In this document: positions 43,249 through 52,912 of the stretch, piece after piece
Layout of the letters: every line of letters starts with the position of its first letter
Position numbering within the stretch: position 1 is the stretch's first letter
Assembly (NCBI GenBank): GCA_029931535.1
Contig: JAQPZY010001664.1
Span: 4,804,501 to 4,868,500, forward strand
Reading direction: 5' to 3'
DNA length: 64,000 bases
Source of the DNA: Margaritifera margaritifera
Taxonomy: Eukaryota; Mollusca; Bivalvia; Unionida; Margaritiferidae
Translations under genes and position numbers: made by a program
Notes under the pieces: model-generated
Told to the model about the DNA's origin: nothing
Database searches by the model: none
What the model saw: only the letters and a program-made list of their open reading frames with translations

Positions 43249-44100
43249 TGTTACAAATGTAACAAAAGAAAGAATTACTCAAACAAGCTTTCAAGATTTA
43301 CAAACAAATTTAATTTCTTAAAATATTAAATATTTCAAACTAACAAAGTGAAAGAATTAAAAATAACTTACAGTTTAGAAATTCCTAAATAATCCTAAAT
43401 TGTTCTATTGTTCACTGATCCAGAAGTTATCCAAAATATTCCGAATGAAGAATGTTCCGAATGAAAACATCTCTGTGCTAATGTACTAACAGGAATCAGT
43501 TGTATCCAAATATTAATAATTCTAAATAAATCGTTGTGAATGTAGAATATCACACAAGTTCTAAAAAAGTTTCCAATAATTCCAACGGAGCTGAATAGTT
43601 CTTAAATCTTTAAATGTCAGTACTTAATCCCAAAAATGTAGTCTGGAAATATTTCTGAAGCAGATAATCACACACAATGAACCAATCTCATTTATGACCT
43701 CTCAAGCTGATGTAATTACAAAGAATCCAGAACGTTACCTTTCTTTTATAGTATTCTATACTGTCTTTAAAACAAATAAAACCCATTTATTAATTCAGTC
43801 TTAAATAAACATCTTCTTATTACGATCTTACAATCTAACTTCTGATCAACAAATGAATCATTCTTTGAATTGCAAAATCCAGATCAAAACAAAAGTACAA
43901 AAAACTCACGCGCTAGGTCACGTGACATGACTCGCGCTTAACCGACAATATTGATTTTCCCAGGACCAATGTACTGGGTCACATTGAAATACCGTATATG
44001 TGCACTATGCAAAACAACGGCTATTAGATTATAATACAAAGGTCATAAACCAAATAAAACTATATTATAATTAAAAAAGATGATACATAATTCCGTAACA
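43249..44100 (-). mobile_element. Solo LTR B, inverted relative to LTR A
   Basis: On the minus strand it begins TGTTACGGAATTATGTATCA and ends TTACATTTGTAACA. The flanking direct repeat is CAAG (43245-43248 and 44101-44104). A TATA-like ACTATAAAAGAAAGG is present. It shares long blocks with LTR A, for example CAATGTGACCCAGTACATTG and CTTGAAAGCTTGTTTGA. The pair forms an inverted repeat of about 0.85-0.9 kb arms with a spacer of about 580 bp. Confidence 0.88.
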
Positions 44101-44104
44101 CAAG

Positions 44105-45145
44105 ACTAAGAGATATATTGACTGGGAGATCTACTCTTGGAGTTTAGTGTTGTAACTCGAGTTTGAAAATATGCTCAAAGAATGAAATAATAAGTCCTTG
44201 GTTGCAAAATAACTCCTATTATTTTTGCAGAATTAAAAAATGTTCATATGCAAGACTGAATTTAGTTGCATATTTTCATAGGAGCAAATATTTCATTAAG
44301 AAATTAATGCAACAATAATAATAATAATAATAGAACTTGATTCAGAATAAATATAGGTCTTTGTCCCATACATTGAATATAATGTCATGAAGCTTTTATA
44401 CAGAATTTGCAGAGATGCACACCTGAAGCAAATATATTGAATATGATAATAGTAAACAATATGAAAAGTGTATGAATATATCAATAATTAAATTACTGTA
44501 CACTGTATATCTGTTGATGATATACTCTTAGAGGGGTATCAAAGTTTTCAAGCATGTATCAAACAATTTGCAAATATCAAACAATCTAAATTCCTTCAGT
44601 GTTCTTCTTAAGTAAAATGCATGATAAGAATAAGCTGTAATGGTTTGACATACTTTTGAGTTACAGCTTTGCAAATATTTCTGAAATTCATATAAATTAA
44701 TTATTAAAATATTAAAATTTTACCTTAAATATTTATACAGTGGACATTTGACTGAAATGAAGTTTATCTTCGACCTCGGTAATGCCATCAAGACAACAAT
44801 ATCCACAATACCTTTCCTCTCTTTTAATATTATTTCTTCCTCCTACCTCTGTAGTCGAAATGTGACTTCAGCATCAGAGTGTAGGTAATGCAACTCGAAA
44901 TTTATGCAGCATATTTGACATCAAATAGTTTCCTAAGTTCAAATCATTTTTTTCACGATTTTGTATAACTGTAACACTGTTTTCATTTACCTCAGATTTC
45001 TAATTCTTGAAGTTAATACATGTACATGCTAATCTATATTTCACAGTTCAAAGAAATAAATGCAGTATTTCATCACCAATCCAGACATGACAAAATTGGT
45101 ATCTAACTAAGATATATTTAACATTTATAGCCATGGTTATCTGCA
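44105..45145. other. Intergenic, no feature recognised
   Basis: AT-rich sequence with a short (AAT)n run near 44311-44331. No splice-bounded coding segment or repeat family was identified. Confidence 0.7.
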
Positions 45146-45640
45146 TTAATTCATCCAATGATTTCAACATGTTACAGCATGCATTTGGATTTCAAAATTC
45201 ACACATTTTTGTAATAATTCATCCAATGATTTCAACATGTTACAGCATGCATTTGGATTTCAAAATTCACACATTTTTGTAATAATTCATCCAATGATTT
45301 CAACATGTTACAGCATGCATTTGGATTTCAAAATTCACACATTTTTTTAATGATTCATCCAATGATTTCAACATGTTACAGCATGCATTTGGATTTCAAA
45401 ACTCACACATTTTTTTAATGATTTATCCAATGATTTCAACATGTTACAGCATGCATTTGGATTTCAAAACTCACACATTTTTGTAATGATTCATCCAATG
45501 ATTTCAACATGTTACAGCATGCTTTTTGAATGTTGAAATTCACACATTTTTGTAATAATTCATCTAATGATTTGAACATGTTACTGCATGTGTTTGGATT
45601 ACAAAAGATTCACACATTTTTTTAATGTTTATCCAGTACT
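45146..45640. repeat. 68-bp tandem repeat, about 7 copies
   Basis: The unit reads TAATTCATCCAATGATTTCA, ACATGTTACAGCATGCATTT, GGATTTCAAAATTCACACAT, TTTTG. Starts of TCATCCAATG at 45151, 45219 and 45287 give an exact 68-bp step. The last two units are more diverged. Confidence 0.95.
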
Positions 45641-45675
45641 TGATACAGCTTGTCATATAAAGAACTGACAATGGA

Positions 45676-46032
45676 TTATGACCTTACTCTTCTAGTACAA
45701 AAACATTCAAGATATTGTTTTTTCACCTTAAGACTATACTTATAGAAACTGATTTGAATACTTTCAAGACCGTGAACATATTTATATTCCCATATTTCAG
45801 AACCATATAATAAAATTGGAACAACCATGTGATCAAATAAAAAGAGCATTGTTTTGACATCTGTACATTGGCATTTAGCTGTCAAGCGTTTCAATAACCA
45901 TACAGTCCTATTTCCTTTTCCAGGCATTATTTGATGTGTTTTCGACCACTTAATAGTGGAAGAAAAATAATGTCCATAGATATTTCCAAATGAACAAAAT
46001 TCAGTAATGTCATTCCTGTAATGCAAAGACAC
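45676..46032 (-). pseudogene. Non-LTR retrotransposon reverse transcriptase fragment
   Basis: The minus-strand frame contains FDHMVVPILLYGSEIWEY, preceded by PGKGNRTVWLLKRL and followed by LESIQISFYKYSLKVKK. This resembles the region after the catalytic core of LINE-type reverse transcriptases (the (F/Y)D..V.PILLYG.E.WG motif). The catalytic domain is missing and the frame is bounded by stops, so this is a relic. Confidence 0.7.
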
Positions 46033-47240
46033 ATTTTCTGAATTTAGATTACCGAGACATGGTGTTATAATTAAAATACAATACTTTATCTTGGAGACAA
46101 ATGCTTTACAAGAAAGATTACTCAGTAAAGATCTGGCAATAGTGTATAATAATTGATAGAATATATCATTTTCGTCTATTATTATTCCCTTATCTGTATT
46201 TTGTAAATCTTAACATACAGTCGTTAGGGGAGGTAATTTACATATACTTCTTTATTTTAAATGTTTTTAGACCTGGATCATTGGCATTGGATTATTATCC
46301 TAGTACTGGAATAAAATAATATCCAGTTCTTGCTTTGCCAATACAAAAAGAAATTAGACCAATTTCTATGTTGTTTGGTAGTTTATTCCAGCATTTTTTG
46401 TATTTCAAACTTATGTTTTCTACAGTCTTTATCCACTGCAGTAATAACTTATTGTTAGATTCTTGTGCTGACGATATATTATTTTCCAAAAACTTTTTTG
46501 ATAATTTTCTTTTAATTTGTTATTTGCTTTCTCCTTCTGTATCTGCTGTAATTCTTTCTGTCTTTTGGTTAAACAGTTTGTAAATACTTCATTTAATGGT
46601 TCTATCTCTTCTCTCATATTCTGGTACAGATTTTTTTATCTTTTCTAATCTTCAATCACATTTGTTTAAAAAAATTAGTATCTACTAAGCCATATTCTTG
46701 TGGTTTTGCTTCCTTACATATAAAATATAAAGAACTATCTCTTGCAATACAAACATTTGAAATTTTTCTCAATGCCTTTTCGTTCAATTTTATAGAGCTT
46801 AATGAAATGCATTAAAAGAGAAGGCAGAGATACAACTTGTTAGCCGACGGAACCCATTATTTCACTTTTTCCAGTAGTAAATGTTTCTTTATCTACTAAA
46901 TAATCTTCCATTTATCATTTATGAAATATTCCAGCAAAGTCGTTTGTAATATCAACGTCAAACAAATATTATCTTTTCCCATTTCTCTGAAGAAAAAAAA
47001 TAGTTGGTAGTTTTTTATTATTCTGAAATGTTCTGTGTCTGCCAAATCTACTTTGTATGGCACTATAACAATATCTTCTGCATTTATAACACTATTGCCT
47101 AATCTTTTCTTAACCATCTTCCTTGTATAGCATTTGTCTCCAAGATAAAGTTTTTTTTTTTCAATTTTAACACCATGTCTCTGCGATCTAAATTTAGAAA
47201 AATATCGAATTATAGAGTTATTCCACCACATTGCCATGTT
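46033..47240. repeat. Decayed transposable-element debris with inverted arms
   Basis: GAGACATGGTGTTATAATT..CTTTATCTTGGAGACAAATGC at about 46075-46120 recurs on the opposite strand at about 47120-47190, so arms of roughly 100-130 bp face each other about 1 kb apart. Minus-strand open frames between them (for example 47237-46896, with RSQRHGVKIEKKKLYLGDKC) look like old coding sequence. I do not recognise the protein. Confidence 0.5.
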
Positions 47241-47241
47241 T

Positions 47242-47271
47242 TAATAATAATAATAATAATAATAATAATAT
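47242..47271. repeat. (AAT)n microsatellite
   Basis: About nine AAT units. Confidence 0.95.
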
Positions 47272-47334
47272 TTATGGATGGTGGCTCATTTAGTCAAGTT
47301 GAATTCTCCCTTGGTGCCCTCTTTTTTATAGCAA

Positions 47335-47530
47335 TGTTGTTGTTGTTGTTGTGGGTTTAATGCCATTTTTCAGCACATGATAGGGCTACACATGACGGCC
47401 AGTTTTATCTGGTGGAGGAAGAACCCGGGAAGAACCACCGACCCACGGGAAGCTACTGGCAAGCTTTCTCACATATCCACATTGGCCAAGCCCGAGACTC
47501 AAACCCACGCAGACAGAGGTGAGAAGGCAG
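47335..47530. repeat. SINE-like element of the ACCGACCCACGGGAAGCTAC family
   Basis: The sequence runs GGGTTTAATGCCATTTTTCAGC, CATGACGGCCAG, GGTGGAGGAAGAACCCGGG, CACCGACCCACGGGAAGCTA and CACATTGGCCAAGCCCGAGA. On the minus strand GGGTTTGAGTCTCGGGC resembles a B-box. A fragment is at 29157-29235. Confidence 0.65.
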
Positions 47531-47639
47531 TGATCGGTAAAGGCGAGCATGTACATCATACAAAAAATAGTAGTAATTACTATTTATTTTAACATGTCTT
47601 TAGTATTATAAATACTACATTCTATTATAATCTATTAGT

Positions 47640-49365
47640 AACACATACATACTCATGATATCTCTTCTTAAATACTGTAATATTTTCTGCATATTTTACA
47701 TGCAGTGGAAGCTTGTTCCACAAAAAGGTACCAAAATATTGGATGCTTTTCTTGAATTCCTCTGTTCTTGACTTTGGTGGGTGAAGGTTTCCATGTGATG
47801 TTTATTTCAACTGGTAAAGTGCTGGATAAGGTCAGAATACATTCTGTAGATACTCTGGTTCAGCTACAATAATTGCCTTGTTAAAATCAATAATTTCATA
47901 AATTGTAAGCCATTTTAGTTCTGTAAACAATGCTTTTGATGAATAATTAACAGACTCATCAAAAATAATGTGTTCTGACCTTTTCTGAAGTTTATAAATC
48001 CTGTCAAGCTTAGATCTGGCACAGTGTCCTCATACAGTTGAACAATAATCTATTGTTGAAAGAATATATACATTGTAGTATAAAAATGCGATTTTCTGAG
48101 GTAGATATTTCTTGATTCTATTGAGTAGTTCAATTTTGGATGACGGTGCTTTACAAATCTTGTCAGTATGGTCATACCATTGTAAATTATTATTTACAGA
48201 TACACCGAAAAGCTTTTCATATTTTACATTTTCTGATTGACAATTATTTATTGTAAGAAATAATTTTGAATTCCTTAATTTATGTTGTTTACGTGGTGTC
48301 CCCAAAAGCATACATTATGTTTTACCTTTTTTATTACCATCTTATTTTGTTGTGCCCAACTTTGAACTCTAATAAGGTATGAGTTTAATCTTGATTGGAT
48401 AACTTCAGAATCAAAACAAGATGTATACAAGGTTGCATCATCTGCAAACAAATCTATGTTTGGGAATTCATTACTTAATGAAAGATCATTTACATAAATA
48501 GGAAAGAGAAAGGGCCCTGTTATGTATTTTTAATCTACAGTGTATGTTTAAATCTTGTCTATAAAGGTAAGTAGCAGTTTAAATTCTGATCACTAGTAAA
48601 CAGAATGTTGACCAGCATTTGAGTTAAAGGACAGTCTTGTTGACAGTTAGACTGTTTTTTTCCCCCATTTATTGATTCACATCCTGTTAATATAGGTCAA
48701 GTTAAAATGTGTATAAATAGGGATTTGGTATATAAATAATTCCTTCCTGTTTTAGATCAGTCTGTGGGAATCTATTTGAGATCAGATTTTATAGTTTGTG
48801 CCGTTGAAATCAGATATAAGTTGAGAGGATTTATTTATTTAATAAATATTTATTGGAATTACTAAAGTGCACATTGACTTTTGAATTAAGACATTACTTT
48901 GGACTTTTGTGAATTCATTCACAGACATTCTGGATTGTATCATTGTGTTATATCAGGATATTGAAGAATATTGGAACTCATTCAGAACATTCTATATTTT
49001 TGGACTTGTGATTAGGACATTTAGGATTATTTGGAATTTGATGCACAATATTGTAAGAATCTCTTGAATTTCACTTTGTATTGTAGGGAAATATATTGCT
49101 TGCTGATATTACTTACATTCTTGGCTTCACTTTCTTTCTGTTACATATTTTTAAGACCTAGAGTCGTAACAGGCCTAAAACAGAGCCTTGAGGGACCCCT
49201 AAAGAATAGTGCGAGTTTGGGAGCTAATATTACCAATGGTAACTTGGTCAGACCTTTGATTTAAGTATGAACTAAAACAGTTTAAAGAAGAATTATCAAA
49301 CCTGTAGCAGTTCAACTTTGGCAGCAGGATTTATGACCAACTTCATCAAAGGCTTTTTTGCTTAC
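47640..49365 (-). pseudogene. Decayed LINE reverse transcriptase, interrupted by an LTR
   Basis: On the minus strand, starting at the right, the frames read KAFDEV, then YLNQRSDQVTIGNISSQTRT, then GVPQGSVLG. After the 654-bp LTR insertion they continue PFLFPIYVNDLS, LFADDATLYTS (the catalytic Ala-Asp-Asp), WAQQNKMV, LFGVSVNNNLQW, LNRIKKYLPQ, TIDYCSTV and, near the 3' end, LWNKLPLHVKYAENITVFKK. This order matches Jockey/CR1/L2-type reverse transcriptases. At least two frameshifts and several in-frame stops disable it. The 5' end is truncated just before the AFD motif. Confidence 0.88.
48518..49171 (+). mobile_element. Solo LTR C nested in the LINE
   Basis: It begins TGTTATG and ends AGAGTCGTAACA. 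The flanks are GCCC (48514-48517) and GGCC (49172-49175), a near-match of a 4-bp target duplication. A TATA-like TATAAATA lies at 48712 and AATAAA at 48841. Its 3' end (CTTTCTGTTACAT..CCTAGAGTCGTAACA) resembles LTR A, so it belongs to the same or a sister family. It splits the LINE between GVPQGSVLG and PFLFPIYVNDLS. Confidence 0.85.
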
Positions 49366-51265
49366 TATGGCGTTCGATACGTTTGTTCAATCAGTATATC
49401 CATAACACACACAAATTCGAACTACTTCTGTGTCCTCTTTGACATCCGCGCGTAGATATGTTTGGACACAGCGAATCGAACTTGTATAAATCCCTATTCG
49501 TTTTGAATTTCATTCATACAGTAAAGCTAAAAATATTGAGAAAGCGTAAAAGAGGGGATATGTAATAAATACAAAACCGCATTCGTGTTTTGTTCTGAGT
49601 CGGGGGAGAGAACTCGTTTAGATGGCTTGTGAATACATCTCGGCTTGACGGCCTCGATGTATCCCTGCGCCATTTCAAACTCGTATGCATTTTTGTGTGT
49701 ATAATATGTATATTTTAACACCCCCGAGGGTTATATCGCAAATGACCAGAGTTCACGATGTAAAATATTTAATAGAATAATAAAGGTGGGATAGAACATG
49801 CCTTTCAATATAGCATAGTAAGTTACATCAGCACGGTATTTGTCACAACACTATAAACTTCTGATACTATGGAGCTCACAATTGTTTATCCAGAAGCCAA
49901 AAGTCAACGTTATAATACGCAATTTTATGTTGAAATGAATTATGTCATTCCTATGCACAATACCAGCTTAATTAATTGGATTGACTATAACACCTTATTA
50001 CATAGTACCGTGATCTTCCAATGTAAAATATATTTTAGTGCCTAGTGTACTTGAGCAGTATGGTGGGAGATAGCAGCGGCTTTATAAAGAATCATTGCAT
50101 AATAATTATAAGGCAGTCAAATTCAATAGCAATAATATAATAAATCGACTTAATATTATTTGAGAATAATAATTTGATTTACTTTTGGAAATTTCTATCA
50201 TTAAAAATTTTTATTATTAGTTATGTAATAATAATGTATGGTTTCCGATTGGATTTTTGAATACAAGGCCGAAATGCTTTTCTACTTAGATGTCCATACT
50301 TTGCCGCTTTGACAGCTATCTGCCACTGCACTGTCTGCAACCGTATTTATAGACTCCTGTTCACGTCACATGACCTCTGCTAGCCAATCAATGCTTGTCC
50401 GTCTCAGAGCTAGCTATGGCGGTAACCAAGTCAACTGTTTGAACTGCACAGAAAAATGCCTTTGAACACAAAATCAAGGCAGAATTAAGTTGTCCTCTAA
50501 TTGTCCGTGTTGTGCGTATTTACTCTTAATCTTGTTTATACATTCATACCTGTGATTATGTAAAAATTAACAAAACAGACTAGTGAATTTCGATGTGAAT
50601 CGAGCGAAAGTACAACTTACTGATGATGCAATGAGTTGTAATGCGGTTCAAAATAGTTCCTATGAATCTTATACTATTTTGAACCTTAAAATAAATTAAC
50701 AAGTTCTGCATAGTAAAGAACTTACAATAGAGAACAATAACATCAGTTCTAACTAATTGTTGAAACAAAAGTCCGACAAAAATGTGATTCTTCGACTGGG
50801 CATATTGATTCCATCACAATTCCTGCATGATGCACACATGGTCCAACTTGGAACGAATAGAGTACGGTAACGTTCAATATGCGAACTTCTTTCTACTTGT
50901 TGTTGACCTGCTGCAGAATTGATGCCATCGAATAAATTACTCTATACTCATTATATGGAAATATAATGACTAGAACAAGTTTTTATACTCATACTTAGTA
51001 TAAACACGGAATACACATCCATAGAAAAAAATATAGATGACTATTTAAGCAATGGTGGGTGGGGTGGGGCATGCGTTCCAGAGGAATGGAGAAAAGCAGT
51101 TCACACATGGTAGACATTATCAGTGGTGAATAAAAGTGAGTAATCACTGCTACAGTCTCATAGATGAAGCATTATTTCACACTCCAATATTTAACATGAA
51201 ATACTTGACACAGTGAATGAATAATTTATTATATATGCAAAACTCCGCCTGTAATGCCATAAAGG
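49366..51265. other. Intergenic, mostly unassigned; possible promoter-like patch at 50340-50470
   Basis: No conserved exon is visible on either strand. The patch around 50360-50420 is less AT-rich and has CACGTCACATGACC, AGCCAATCA (CCAAT-like) and CTATGGCGGTAACC, which could be a start codon followed by a donor. No downstream exon was found to support this, so it is only a weak suggestion. Confidence 0.3.
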
Positions 51266-51270
51266 TATTA

Positions 51271-51690
51271 CAATATATAGTAGGGATCCAACTGCGAACG
51301 TAGAGTTGGATCTCCAGGTGCATAATGATTATAGTAAGTTCTGTTTGTTCTAATTATGATATGAAGCGGACAGTGTAGACCATGATCTTCTGGCATACTA
51401 TGCAACAGAAAATATGGGTCGATGCAATTCAGACCATGATCTTCTGGCGTACTATGCGACAGCAAATATGGGTCTATGCAATTCAGATCATGATCTTCTG
51501 GCGTACTATGCGACAGCAAATATGGGTCTATGCAATTCAGACCATGATCTGGCGCACTATGCAGCGGCAAATATGGGTCTATGCAGTTCAGACCATGATT
51601 TTCTGGCGTACTATGCGACGGCAAATATGGGTCTATGCAATTCAGACCATGATCTTCTGGCGCACTATGCATCTATGCAATTCAGTGTTA
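51271..51690. repeat. 54-bp tandem array related to the fold-back element
   Basis: About six units of GACCATGATCTTCTGGCGTA, CTATGCGACAGCAAATATGG, GTCTATGCAATTCA start near 51378. One unit is 51 bp. The unit is a diverged copy of one fold-back hairpin (GACCCTGATCTGCCGGCGCATTATGCGACGGCAGATC..GGGTCTATG). A degraded left end (ATATATAGTAGGGATCCAAC) precedes it. Long open frames on both strands arise because unit lengths are multiples of 3. Confidence 0.85.
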
Positions 51691-52094
51691 CATCCGTGTT
51701 ATACACGGCTAAAGACAGTTGATTTCAAGAATTGCCGAGTCAATAAGAATGAAATTAGTCCCACTTAAGTATGAAGAATGCAAACAATATCGTTCTAGCT
51801 TTAGCTTGTATCATATATCAAAATACTATATTGTACACTTTAAATATATTAATTTCATACTTTATTCCATTAATATTCTTATTGATTAATATATTTATTT
51901 TTACTGTATGTATGTATGATGTACCTATCTATCTGTCTATTGTTGTATCCAACCTTTCAAAATTAATTTGCTAATTGTGGGAGATCTTACGTTCAACATA
52001 ACCAAATTCTGTTTAAATTAAACCTCAAACCAAACTGGGTTTCAATCCATTAGGTCCCTCAGAAAATATTGAGCGTAAATTTGTACCACTATAT
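51690..52094. other. Intergenic, no feature recognised
   Basis: AT-rich sequence between the 54-bp array and the next microsatellite. Nothing supported. Confidence 0.7.
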
Positions 52095-52218
<124 letters not shown>

Positions 52219-52682
52219 AGAGGATACAAAATAAAATCTCCATGGACATATCCATAGAAATATTTGTTTAGTTATTTAAAAAATTCTCCCTTATTTTCAC
52301 AAGAAATTAGATCACTGCAGCACTGACAAATCTCAATGTATGTATGTATGTAGAAATATACACACGTATGATTTATTTTTATAATCGATCAGACTATGTA
52401 ATGAAAATGAGATTAGAGTTTTTTTGTTTTTGTTTTTTTTTTAATAGAAGAGAGAGACAATGAGACTGATTCCCTATAACTGTATACAATCGAATTAAAT
52501 GTCTTTTTCAACATCTAAAGCAAATTCAGTCGTTTTATATTCCCTTAATGTTACTTCGGTAAACTAAAACAAACTATGAAAAGTTGTGATTCCAGGGAAA
52601 AAAATAGATCTGAATGAACTGTAGAAATTATGAATACATATTTTACGAAAAGAAGACTAAAAGCCACAGTTTCAAATATATG

Positions 52683-52688
52683 TTTATT
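52683..52688 (-). terminator. Poly(A) signal of the F-BAR gene
   Basis: AATAAA on the minus strand, 98 bases after the TAA at 52786. No closer hexamer was seen. Confidence 0.6.
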
Positions 52689-52785
52689 CACCAAATCAAA
52701 CTATGTACAAGAAAAATCTTTGAAGCTGAACACAAAAGAATTAATCTCACTCCCAGCAACTGCTAATCGGGAAACACCCATTCAC

Positions 52786-52912
52786 TTATGTAATTTTTCC
52801 ACACAGTGGAATGGAAAGAATCCCCCAACCTTCTGACCGGAAGTCTATTTTCTCACGTGACCGTGTGCCTTCCAATACTTGTTGGATAGAGTTGGGCGTC
52901 TGAGGGACATCC
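52786..52912 (-). CDS. F-BAR gene terminal exon
   Basis: It encodes DVPQTPNSIQQVLEGTRSRE followed by KIDFRSEGWGILSIPLCGKIT and TAA. The acceptor CTATTACAG is good, and phase 2 of the previous exon fits this frame. A poly(A) signal lies 98 bases on. Confidence 0.7.

Noticed and set aside
41760..44100. One provirus with LTR A and LTR B as its two ends
   Set aside because: The LTRs are in opposite orientation, each has its own target duplication and the 580-bp spacer has a SINE but no gag or pol.
50340..50470. Start of a new gene at CTATGGCGGTAACC
   Set aside because: CCAAT-like and E-box-like motifs are present, but no matching downstream exon could be identified; kept only as a weak promoter-like note.
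51268..51768. Three overlapping ORFs of 102-134 codons on both strands
   Set aside because: They are translations of the 54-bp array; no start context, splice sites or conserved domain support a gene.
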